From an uncultured Verrucomicrobia subdivision 3 bacterium (GTDB taxonomy: Bacteria > Verrucomicrobiota > Verrucomicrobiia > Limisphaerales > UBA11358), in the NCBI GenBank assembly GCA_903889895.1, contig CAISYZ010000059.1, forward strand, positions 1 to 42,953: 42,953 nt of DNA, in the 5' to 3' direction. The position numbers and the translations under genes were made by a program. Every line of letters starts with the position of its first letter. Positions within the stretch are counted from its first letter, which is position 1. This document shows, piece by piece, positions 7,755 through 15,299 of the stretch. The notes beneath the pieces are model-generated. The model was not told the origin of the DNA and did not search any database. It saw only the letters and a program-made list of their open reading frames with translations.

Positions 7755-8750
7755 ATGTTTAAACTACGGCTCCCGTTTATCCTCGCCCTTCTCGCCGGCC
7801 TGCTCGCGCACGTTTCGCCCGCGGCTGAGCTCGACCCGGCCAGCCTCAAAACCTTCGGCACCGTTGGCAAGCAGTTGACCCCGTTGCGGACGGACCGCGA
7901 AGCCGAGCTGTTTCAATACTCCGGCAAGGGTTGTCTGACGCACATGTGGTTTGGCGGTGGCTGGAAAGGCTGCGAGGCCACGCGCATCCGCATCTATGTG
8001 GACCACGAGACCAACGCCTCCATTGACATGGAATTGTTTCTCGGCCACGGCATCGGCTTTGGCGATGAGACCGCTCCGTGGGGCATCGCCCGCATGGGCA
8101 AGATCGGCGCCGGCGCGAACGTCTATGACACCTATCGCATCCCCTTCGGCTCCCACATCCGGGTGACGGCGCAACTCGCGGACGGCGTGACCGAGCAGCC
8201 GCTCTTCTGGTGGATCATTCGCGGCACGGAGAACCTCCCCGTGACCCTCGGCGGCGTGAAGCTCCCCGACCAAGCGCGATTGCGCCTGCACAAGCTGGTG
8301 AATTACACCGCCCAGCCCATGGAGGAATTTTCCCTGTGCACCGTGCCCGGCAACGGCGCGCTCTATCAAGTCACCATGGCCGGCAAAGGCCTGCGCACCT
8401 TGCCGGAGGAAAAGGAGCGCTGGAAAGATTTGAGCTACATGGAAGGCTGCATGCGCGCCTACATCGGCGGGGCCACGAATCCGCTGATGCTCTCCTCGGG
8501 CCTGGAGGATTATTTTCTCGGCACCTATTATTTCAACCGGGGCCGTTATGCGACGCCGGTGGCCGGCCTGACCCATTTCGAACCGGCCAAGAATGAATTC
8601 TCCGCCTACCGCCTTCACGACGATGACCCCGTGTTCTACCAGGACGGACTGCGGCTGACCTGCCGCTGCGGGGAGAAGCTCAACGGCCAGATGCTGCACG
8701 ACTGCCCTCAGGCCAACTACACCACCTACGTCTGGCTCTACGAGTGGTGA
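7755..8750 (+). CDS. Secreted GH172 (DUF2961) family glycosidase-like protein
   Basis: A 331-residue exported protein of the DUF2961/GH172 family, whose characterised members act on difructose dianhydrides and D-arabinan/fructan linkages. The ATG at 7755 gives a clean signal peptide (MFKLRLPFILALLAGLLAH, cut near SPAA); an upstream TTG at 7698 would add a non-signal extension and is less likely. Family motifs include HMWFGGG near residue 60, IRIYVDHE, the glutamate-bearing SSGLEDYFLGTYYF near 255, and HFEPAKNEFSAYRLHDDDPVFYQDGL. Glu in GLEDYF is the expected catalytic type residue; this is inference from the family. It has a single domain and is shorter than many relatives. It stands near GH27, but on its own with long flanking gaps, so operon membership is unlikely. 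Confidence 0.88.
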   Translation: MFKLRLPFILALLAGLLAHVSPAAELDPASLKTFGTVGKQLTPLRTDREAELFQYSGKGCLTHMWFGGGWKGCEATRIRIYVDHETNASIDMELFLGHGIGFGDETAPWGIARMGKIGAGANVYDTYRIPFGSHIRVTAQLADGVTEQPLFWWIIRGTENLPVTLGGVKLPDQARLRLHKLVNYTAQPMEEFSLCTVPGNGALYQVTMAGKGLRTLPEEKERWKDLSYMEGCMRAYIGGATNPLMLSSGLEDYFLGTYYFNRGRYATPVAGLTHFEPAKNEFSAYRLHDDDPVFYQDGLRLTCRCGEKLNGQMLHDCPQANYTTYVWLYEW

Positions 8751-8880
8751 CCCACGGCCGGCCAGCCCCGGCTTGAGCCTTTGCCCGCCTTGCCAGCGAA
8801 CCACCCGCCGCAATTCCGGCGGCTTGGAAATAGGCTGGACAGCAACCGGCGTCCGGCGCACGCTGGAAACCATGAACCGC

Positions 8881-8906
8881 GATAAACCACCCTTCCGTGG
8901 TTTATC
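8881..8906. terminator. Perfect 10-bp hairpin after the GH172 gene
   Basis: GATAAACCAC (8881-8890), loop CCTTCC, GTGGTTTATC (8897-8906). The stem is perfect but AT-rich and lacks a T-run, so it may be a weak terminator, an mRNA-stabilising hairpin or a protein-binding palindrome rather than a classic intrinsic terminator. Confidence 0.4.
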
Positions 8907-8932
8907 ATTTGGGTAAGCCACATCAGCGCATT

Positions 8933-9163
8933 ATGCTTCGACGCTCGGACATAGCATTGATTATAGCAGGCTGTCTTTTGGCAGTGGTGTTGAGTCTTTT
9001 ACTTTTTACCCACTCTCTTTGGACCCTCATCCCCGCCATCCTCTTTGACAGCTCGAAGCTGGTTATTTTTCTAGTGGCCTTGTGCTGGGTAGCTTTTTTT
9101 AGGACTTGGCATTGGTTTCGGTCGAGCTTTCTCTTGAGGCAGCGGGCGATTCGGCCCTGTTGA
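8933..9163 (+). CDS. Possible small membrane protein (76 aa), unrecognised
   Basis: A short frame starting at ATG 8933 encodes two hydrophobic helices (about residues 7-27 and 40-56) with basic ends (MLRRSD at the start, RWFRS-like and RQR near the end), compatible with a small inner-membrane protein. It stops 15 bp before the prepilin start, so translational coupling is conceivable. I recognise no family. The frame may be chance in a region otherwise without a gene, so confidence is low. Confidence 0.3.
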   Translation: MLRRSDIALIIAGCLLAVVLSLLLFTHSLWTLIPAILFDSSKLVIFLVALCWVAFFRTWHWFRSSFLLRQRAIRPC

Positions 9164-9177
9164 TTGTTCAAACCGGT

Positions 9178-9954
9178 ATGAAACAAGCGAGTTATCATAA
9201 ATACGCTTTCACTCTTATTGAGTTGCTGGTGGTTATCGCCATCATCGCCATTCTTGCGGCCCTCCTGTTGCCGGCGCTGGCAGCGGCCAAGGAGCGGGCC
9301 CGGGTCATCCAGTGTTTGAACAACATGAAGCAATTGACCCTGGGCTGGGTGATGTATTACAGCGATAACGATGACCATCTTTCCCGCAACTTCGTGCTCG
9401 GCTCCGGAAATTCTCCCACTAACTCGTGGGTCTCGGGCAATGTCCAGCGATCAACCAATCTCAACGACCTGATGCTGGGCACGCTGTATCCATTTTATAA
9501 GTCGACGGCCCTTTATGTCTGCCCGGATGTGGCAACCGTCAACAACCGGACGCTTATCCGCACGGCTTCCATGATGGAGCGCATGGGGGGAGCGGATGAC
9601 GCTGATGCGGTGAGTTATGGCGTTTTTTCGGCGACTCCGGATTTAGGTGCCGCCTACCCGATGCTGAAGAAATCCAGTGACATCAGAAATCCCGCGTCAC
9701 CCTCAGCCATTGTTTTTGTAGATGAAAGCCAGAATACCGTGGACGATGGCGACTACGCATTGACCTGGACGCAATGGAAGAATTCACCCACAGACCGTCA
9801 TTCGAAAGGGGCAACCTTTTCCTTTGCGGACGGCCATGTCGAGAAGTGGAAATGGCAGGGTATCACCACTGAAATGGGCGGCAACACCACGCCCGTCGGC
9901 ACGGCGATGCTGAATGATTTCCAACGCTTGCTAGGTGCGGAGGTCGTGCCTTGA
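9178..9954 (+). CDS. Prepilin-type N-terminal methylation domain protein with H-X9-DG tail (type II pseudopilin-like)
   Basis: A 258-residue type IV pilin-like / pseudopilin-like protein. The class III signal is textbook: a short basic leader, cleavage after KYA just before [22 protein letters not shown], with the conserved Glu at +5. Alanine replaces the usual glycine at -1, which is common in Verrucomicrobia. The variable globular part contains YYSDNDDHL near residues 60-68. The C-terminus carries [12 protein letters not shown], an exact H-X9-DG motif, typical of the large planctomycete-verrucomicrobial family of secreted pseudopilin-like proteins. The ATG at 9178 is preferred over upstream starts because it gives the correct short leader. 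The role (secretion, surface fibre or matrix) is unknown for this family. Confidence 0.9.
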   Translation: MKQASYHKYAFTLIELLVVIAIIAILAALLLPALAAAKERARVIQCLNNMKQLTLGWVMYYSDNDDHLSRNFVLGSGNSPTNSWVSGNVQRSTNLNDLMLGTLYPFYKSTALYVCPDVATVNNRTLIRTASMMERMGGADDADAVSYGVFSATPDLGAAYPMLKKSSDIRNPASPSAIVFVDESQNTVDDGDYALTWTQWKNSPTDRHSKGATFSFADGHVEKWKWQGITTEMGGNTTPVGTAMLNDFQRLLGAEVVP

Positions 9955-10031
9955 GCTACTAATACGAATATGCTGCCAAGTATGACCTCAATGCCTGCCC
10001 CGTCACCGATGCTAACCGTCATTAGTGCTGG

Positions 10032-10067
10032 CAGCCCCAATATTTGGGCTGACCGGCAGGTCAGCCC
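10032..10067. terminator. Two overlapping hairpins after the prepilin gene
   Basis: GGGCTGACC (10046-10054), loop GGCA, GGTCAGCCC (10059-10067) is a perfect 9-bp stem. It competes with an upstream stem CAGCCC (10032-10037) pairing with GGGCTG (10046-10051). There is no T-run. Mutually exclusive folding would allow attenuator-like behaviour, but a simple mRNA 3' end hairpin is as likely. Confidence 0.35.
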
Positions 10068-10231
10068 TACCGGCTAGGTGGTGGCGAAGTCGGTCCTGTC
10101 CAAAAAAACATCCATTTCCCCCTGCCCGCTGGCCGCGCAACTGTCGCTTTTTGACCATTTTCGGCTAATTCGTTGATAATCAGCCGGTTCTTCATAACAA
10201 CCGCCGCCAAGGAGGCACTGAAGTGCGCGCA

Positions 10232-10567
10232 CTTCAATCGACAAACGTAAATCTTCAATCAACAAACGTCGTTCTTCAATCAACAAACCACGTTCTTCAA
10301 TCGACAAACGCCGTTCTTCAATCAACAAACGTCATTCTTCAATCAACAAACGTCATTCTTCAATCGACAGACGTCATTCTTCAATCGACAGACGACGTTC
10401 TTCAATCGACAGACGACGTTCTTCAATCGACAGACGACGTTCTTCAATCAACAAACGTCATTCGTCAATGCGCAGACGGCATTCTTCAATCGACAAACCA
10501 GGTGCTTCAATGCACGAACGCCGTTCTTCAATCCGCAAACGAGGTTTGTTGAGGCGCAAACGCGGTC
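10232..10567. repeat. Tandem array of about 16 units of 21 bp
   Basis: Units of 21 bp begin CTTCAATC(G/A)ACAAACG and start at 10232, 10253, 10274 and so on at exact 21-bp steps to 10526, with a decayed unit at 10547. Units 8-10 are identical, the outer ones more diverged. As 21 is divisible by three, long frames result: the plus strand reads LQSTNVI-like heptads from 10223 to 10552, and the minus strand reads SIEERRL-like heptads interrupted by stops. No signal peptide or known domain is seen, and I do not call a gene. The 9955-10231 stretch before it holds only the hairpins listed separately. Confidence 0.8.
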
Positions 10568-10654
10568 CGGCAAGCCACCCATGGCGGGCGGCAGCAGGCA
10601 TCGGGGCGGGGTCGGCCTTCCCGTCGGCGGGGTGTTGGCGCGGGGTGGCCGGCT

Positions 10655-13600
10655 TCACAACGCCAGCAGCAGGCGCTTGATTTCCTTGAGGCGGGCGTCC
10701 GGTTCCTTCCGGGTCAGGCGCGGGAACTTGCCGCCCAACTGAAAGTATTCCCCCTGCCGGATGAGCTTCAACTTGTCCGCCTCGACGGCGATGCCGGTCA
10801 CGCCCTTCGCGCTGGCGAGCACTTTGAGTTCGCCTACCGCCAGCAGACGGGTCACCGCCGCCGGCACCGGGCCAAACCGGTCGCGCAGTTCGCGCTGCAG
10901 GGCGTCGAGCGCCGCCTTGTCCGTGGCCTGCGCCAGTTTGCGGTAAATCTCAATGCGATGATGCGGCTCGGTGACATAATTGTGCGGGAGCTGGGCGGAA
11001 TTCGCAGGGCCGAGGGCGGCCTCGTCCGCGCCGGGTGTAGCGGTTGTTAATTCCGCATTCTGCATTCCGCCCTCCGCATTCAAAAAGTCCAGTTCCACGC
11101 GCACTTCCACGCGCGGCTTCACCTTTTCGCCCTTCAAGCCGCTGACACTTTGCTTGAGCAACTGGCAGTAAAGCTCAAAGCCTACGGCGGTGATGTGGCC
11201 GCTTTGCTCCGCGCCGAGCAGATTGCCCGCGCCGCGAATCTCCAGGTCGCGCATGGCAATCTTAAACCCGCTGCCGAGGGACGCGTATTGCTTCATCGCG
11301 CTGATGCGTTTGCGCACGTCGGTAAGCAGCCGCGCGTGGCGGGGCAGCAGCAGATACGCGTAAGCCTGATGCTTGTAGCGTCCCACGCGCCCGCGCAACT
11401 GGTAGAGTTCGCTCAAGCCAAACCGGTCCGCGCGATCGATGATGATGGTGTTGGCATTGGGAATATCCAGCCCGCTCTCGATGATGGTCGTGGACAACAG
11501 CACGTCGGCCTCGCCGTTGACGAACTGCGTCATCACTTCTTCCAAGTCATCCGCATCCATCTGTCCGTGCCCGACCACGATGCGCGCGTCGGGCACGAGC
11601 TCTTGCAGCTTCGCGCGCATCACTTCAATCGTGGTCACGCGATTGTGCAGGAAAAAGACCTGCCCGCCGCGCGCGAGCTCGCGCTTGATGGCGTCGCGGA
11701 TGGTGCGCTCATCATACGGCGTGGCAATCGTCTCCACCGGCAGGCGGTCGTGCGGCGGCGTCTGGATGGTGCTCATGTCGCGCGCGCCGGTGAGCGCCAG
11801 ATACAACGTGCGCGGAATCGGCGTGGCGCTGAGCGTGAGCACATCCACCATGGTGCGCAGCCGCTTGAACTTTTCCTTGTGCAGCACGCCGAAGCGCTGC
11901 TCCTCGTCAATCACCACCAAGCCAAGATCCTTGAACGCGATGTCCTCCTGCACGATGCGATGCGTGCCGATGACGATGTCCACCGCGCCGGCGGCGAGCT
12001 GCTCGATGACCTTGGTCGCCTCGCGCTTCGTGCGAAAACGCGAGAGCAGCTCGACGCGAATCGGATAATCCGCCATGCGTTCGCGGAAATTATTGAAATG
12101 CTGCTGCGCCAGCACCGTCGTCGGCACGAGAATGGCCACCTGCTTGCCATCCATCACGCACTTGAACGCCGCGCGGATGGCGACTTCCGTCTTGCCGAAG
12201 CCGACGTCGCCGCAGATGAGCCGGTCCATCGGCTTGGCCCGCTCCTGATCGGCTTTCGTCTCCGCGATGGCCGTGAGCTGGTCGGGCGTTTCCTCGTAGA
12301 TGAAGGCGCTTTCAAACTCGCGCTGCCATTGCGTGTCCGGCTTGCACGGATGGCCCGGCTGGGTCTCGCGCACGGCCTGGATGCGGAGCATTTCCGCCGC
12401 GATGTCGCGCACGGCCTTCTCGGTCTGCTCCACGGCCTTGGCCCAGCGGTTGCCGCCGAGCTGATTGAGCGGCGGGTTGGCCTTGCCCGCGCCAACGTAT
12501 TTGCTGACGAGATGCGCCTCGCTGACCGGCACGTAAAGTTTCGGTGGTTCCACCGCGTCGCCGCTGGGCGCGTATTCGATGACGAGACATTCCGTTTCGG
12601 AATCCGGGTCGGCGGACTCCGACTTCGCGCTCTTGGCCGGCAGATTTTTCAAGCCGAGATAACGGCCAATGCCATGCTGCAAGTGCACGACCAAATCGCC
12701 TTCCGCCAAATCCGTGAAATCAATATCGAGCGCGGAGCGCGCCGCCACGGCATGCGGCGACTTGAGCCGGCGCGGCCGCTGGATTTTGTAGCGGCCAAAA
12801 ATCTCCGCATCCGTCACAACCACCAGTTTCGCCTCGGCGCAAATGAAACCCCGCGCGAGCGAACCGAGCTGGAGGCCGGGCTTGTCCGCCACTGCCAGCC
12901 CCAGCTCCTGCCAGATTTCCTCAAAGCGCTGCCGCTCGCCCGCGTTGTTGCAAAAGACGTGGACGGAATAATTCTGCCGCCGCCAGCGGTGCAACTGCTG
13001 GAAAAATTCGCGCCGCTGCGCCTCGGCGACTTGCGGCTCCGGCGCGCGCTCCGCCAGCGGACGAAACGCGTCGAGACTTTCAAATTGCGGACCGACTTCG
13101 CCCGATGGCAGGTCGTCCGCACTTTCCGTCAGCTCCACCGATGCGAAGCCGCGCCGGTTCAAATCCACCAGAAAGTCCGGCCACGAAATATGCAGCGAAT
13201 CATTCGCCGGAACTTGTTGCGAATAATTTTCCGCGTGGACGGCCAGCGCTTCCGGCTCGCAGAAAACAAAAATCGTTTCGCGCGGCAGATGCTCGAGCAG
13301 CGTAGCGCGCGGCCCCGCCGGCTCATGTTGCAAAATCCCGATTTCACCGGCGGGCGGAAGCATGACTCCGGGAATTTCCTCGCGCGAGACTTGCGTGAGC
13401 GGGTCGAAGGTGCGCAGCGATTCCAGTTCGTCGCCAAAAAACTCCAGCCGCACCGGCCACGGACTGGTGGGCGGAAAGATGTCCACGATGCCGCCGCGCA
13501 GGGCCAGCTCGCCCTTCTGCGAAACCTGTGCCTCCGGCTCGTAGCCCTGCGCCTCGAGCCATTCAATCAAATCGAGCGGCGCGATTTTGTCGCCGCGTTT

Positions 13601-14071
13601 CAACTGACGCGCGCGGTTTTTCAAATCAGCCGGCGCAAAGGTTTTTTGCAGCAGCGCGGTCACGCTCGTCACGACGAGCAAATTAGAATTTTGAGGTTTT
13701 AATTTTGAGTATTCGGAAAGCGAAGCGAGGGTCTGCAACCGGTCACTGATGACGTCGGCGTGCGGCAGCTTGCCCTCGTGCGGCAGGATTTCCCACGCCG
13801 GAAAGAAAATCGGTAATGCGCCCAGCCAAGTTTCCAAATCCTGCTGAAAGCTTTCCTGCTGCTTCAAATTTTCCGCGACGATGACTACCGGCCGCTGCGG
13901 AAAAACTTGTTGCAATAGAACGGCGATAAACGGCTGCGCGCTGGGAGCGACGCCGGAAAAAGCCAGCGCTCCGCCATGTTCCACGCGCCGGGCGAGGGCT
14001 TGCACGGCGGGAACTTTCAGGATGTCAGCGAACAAAATGCTTGTCGCCGACGAGTTTTCGTTTTGCGGCAA
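10655..14071 (-). CDS. mfd: Transcription-repair coupling factor
   Basis: A DNA translocase that removes stalled RNA polymerase and recruits UvrA to lesions. The 1138 residues follow the family order: the UvrB-like N-terminal domains (about 20-330), the CarD-like RNAP-interacting domain (about 455-540, DLVVHLQHGIGRYLGL), the SF2 translocase with Walker A GDVGFGKTEVA and the DEEQ box (VVIDEEQRFGV), motif III LSATPIPRTL, helicase C with GRVGR, and the C-terminal TRCF domain. The best start seen is TTG at 14071; no in-frame ATG lies just upstream, so the start is uncertain. Two short stretches look foreign: SEYSKLKPQNSNL, encoded by AT-rich DNA at 13681-13714, and a NAEGGMQNAE stretch plus linker around 11000-11081. 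The gene is convergent with the 21-bp array region. Confidence 0.97.
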   Translation of the reverse strand: MPQNENSSATSILFADILKVPAVQALARRVEHGGALAFSGVAPSAQPFIAVLLQQVFPQRPVVIVAENLKQQESFQQDLETWLGALPIFFPAWEILPHEGKLPHADVISDRLQTLASLSEYSKLKPQNSNLLVVTSVTALLQKTFAPADLKNRARQLKRGDKIAPLDLIEWLEAQGYEPEAQVSQKGELALRGGIVDIFPPTSPWPVRLEFFGDELESLRTFDPLTQVSREEIPGVMLPPAGEIGILQHEPAGPRATLLEHLPRETIFVFCEPEALAVHAENYSQQVPANDSLHISWPDFLVDLNRRGFASVELTESADDLPSGEVGPQFESLDAFRPLAERAPEPQVAEAQRREFFQQLHRWRRQNYSVHVFCNNAGERQRFEEIWQELGLAVADKPGLQLGSLARGFICAEAKLVVVTDAEIFGRYKIQRPRRLKSPHAVAARSALDIDFTDLAEGDLVVHLQHGIGRYLGLKNLPAKSAKSESADPDSETECLVIEYAPSGDAVEPPKLYVPVSEAHLVSKYVGAGKANPPLNQLGGNRWAKAVEQTEKAVRDIAAEMLRIQAVRETQPGHPCKPDTQWQREFESAFIYEETPDQLTAIAETKADQERAKPMDRLICGDVGFGKTEVAIRAAFKCVMDGKQVAILVPTTVLAQQHFNNFRERMADYPIRVELLSRFRTKREATKVIEQLAAGAVDIVIGTHRIVQEDIAFKDLGLVVIDEEQRFGVLHKEKFKRLRTMVDVLTLSATPIPRTLYLALTGARDMSTIQTPPHDRLPVETIATPYDERTIRDAIKRELARGGQVFFLHNRVTTIEVMRAKLQELVPDARIVVGHGQMDADDLEEVMTQFVNGEADVLLSTTIIESGLDIPNANTIIIDRADRFGLSELYQLRGRVGRYKHQAYAYLLLPRHARLLTDVRKRISAMKQYASLGSGFKIAMRDLEIRGAGNLLGAEQSGHITAVGFELYCQLLKQSVSGLKGEKVKPRVEVRVELDFLNAEGGMQNAELTTATPGADEAALGPANSAQLPHNYVTEPHHRIEIYRKLAQATDKAALDALQRELRDRFGPVPAAVTRLLAVGELKVLASAKGVTGIAVEADKLKLIRQGEYFQLGGKFPRLTRKEPDARLKEIKRLLLAL
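11049..11081. repeat. GAATGCGG/GAATGCAG micro-repeat inside mfd
   Basis: The coding strand reads GAATGCGGAGGGC, then GGAATGCAG, then AATGCGGAATT, giving NAEGGMQNAE in a linker where Mfd proteins are normally shorter. A related string (GCCGAATGCAGAATTAAG) occurs in the non-coding DNA upstream of waaA near 19656, which suggests a dispersed micro-repeat family. Confidence 0.45.
13681..13714. repeat. AT-rich micro-repeat inside mfd
   Basis: A strongly AT-rich stretch with two copies of CTCAAAATT on the coding strand sits inside an otherwise GC-rich gene. It encodes part of SEYSKLKPQNSNL in a position that is a short loop in the family. Confidence 0.4.
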
Positions 14072-14104
14072 GCGGCGAGACCATCGCAGCGAATGACGGC
14101 GGCG

Positions 14105-15247
14105 TCAAGTGCGTGGATTGGAGGGGGAAAAAGCGGCGCGGCATTTTTCCCGGAAGCTGGGCAGATGCGTCCTTGCCAGTTCCCAGAGCAAAGCCAGAGT
14201 CAGCGTGATGATGGCCAAATCAAGATAGTTGTAAGTGGTCCCAGCGGGTGAATGAAGCAGATTCAACGCGCTGGTTGCGAGCGAAAGCTGCAGCCCGCCG
14301 ACCAGAAAATACCCGATGGAAAACGGGTTGGGAAATACGGCGGCATAGCTGGCAGGGATGGCGAGATATTCATTCAGCGTGGCAGGAGCGCACGCCACCA
14401 TCGCGGCGAGATAGATGAACAGCGTTCGCAAACCATCCCGCTGGCGGCAGGCGAACGCAAGCGCCACCAGCACCAAGCCCCAGACGATTTTGGGCGAGAC
14501 CCACGACTGCACGGCACCGGGGAGAAACAATGAACAAAAATAGTGCGTGGACGTTTCGGTGGAAGAATAGCGGAAGACGTTTTGCAAAATTCCCGCCGAA
14601 CCGTTCGCCCAATACGGCGCGAAGCCCATCAGGAAACACGCCACCGGCACTGCCAAGACCAGCAATTTTTGGAAGATCCCGCGCTGCTTGACCGCCAGCC
14701 AGAACGGGAACAAAAACAAAACATGTTTCGTCATCAAAGAAACGCCCAACCATACCAGCGCGGATAATTTTCGGGAGTTCAGCGGCCGGTCAAAATCATC
14801 ACCGAAGCGGAGCACCGCCAGCAGGCCGATGAACACGGCCAGATTGTCGAACTGGTTGTGCATACCCGTGACGATGATGGAAATCGGGTTCAGGAAAAAA
14901 ATCGCAGCCGGCCATTGGCCGTAGCGCCCCCACAGCACCCAGAAGATGCCGATGTCTGCGAGGGTCAGAAAGCCTGTCAACACCAGCCGAAACCGGTGCA
15001 CCTCGTGCCCGGCCAGCCAGTCCAGAAGATTCAATATATTGAACCAAATCGGGCCGTAATTATAGCGCGTCGTGCCGGCATAAACATTCTGCCCGTGCTG
15101 CACGAGATCAACCACGATGCGGTAGGAATCGAAATCAAAATTAACACCAAATCGTCCCACCCAAAAACGTGCCGCCACGCCGCCAGCCAGCACGAGCAAC
15201 AGGAAAACCCCGGGATTTCGGATTTTGTTCTGCGCAGATGCGTTCAT
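14105..15247 (-). CDS. Multi-pass membrane glycosyltransferase-like protein (GT-C fold, GT87/PIG-M-like)
   Basis: A 380-residue integral membrane protein with about ten hydrophobic segments. After the first helix the periplasmic loop carries FDFDSYRIV, an acidic motif in the position where GT-C enzymes bind polyprenyl-phosphate sugar donors. Further on, YGPIWFNILN, FLNPISIIVTGMHNQFDNLAVF and MTKHVLFLFPFW resemble alpha-mannosyltransferase-like GT87/PIG-M-type proteins. It would add a sugar from a lipid-linked donor on the outer face of the membrane. The ATG at 15247 is preferred over a TTG at 15274. It lies 33 bp after mfd's start side and 53 bp from the next glycosyltransferase, in the same direction, so both may be transcribed together. 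Donor and acceptor are unknown. Confidence 0.65.
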   Translation of the reverse strand: MNASAQNKIRNPGVFLLLVLAGGVAARFWVGRFGVNFDFDSYRIVVDLVQHGQNVYAGTTRYNYGPIWFNILNLLDWLAGHEVHRFRLVLTGFLTLADIGIFWVLWGRYGQWPAAIFFLNPISIIVTGMHNQFDNLAVFIGLLAVLRFGDDFDRPLNSRKLSALVWLGVSLMTKHVLFLFPFWLAVKQRGIFQKLLVLAVPVACFLMGFAPYWANGSAGILQNVFRYSSTETSTHYFCSLFLPGAVQSWVSPKIVWGLVLVALAFACRQRDGLRTLFIYLAAMVACAPATLNEYLAIPASYAAVFPNPFSIGYFLVGGLQLSLATSALNLLHSPAGTTYNYLDLAIITLTLALLWELARTHLPSFREKCRAAFSPSNPRT

Positions 15248-15299
15248 GTCCGTGGATGGTTTCTGTGCTCGCAAGAAAAGTCAACCGCAAGACCTTCCC

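Noticed and set aside
10223-10552. Plus-strand 109-residue LQSTNVI-repeat protein
   Set aside because: The open frame follows from a stop-free 21-bp unit; there is no start signal, signal peptide or family, so I list it as a repeat, not a gene.
10232-10567. CRISPR array
   Set aside because: Units are contiguous at 21 bp with no spacers of unique sequence between constant repeats, and no cas genes are present.
11150-13702. 850-residue plus-strand frame opposite mfd
   Set aside because: Arg/His-rich with no domain, exactly antisense to well-supported Mfd motifs.
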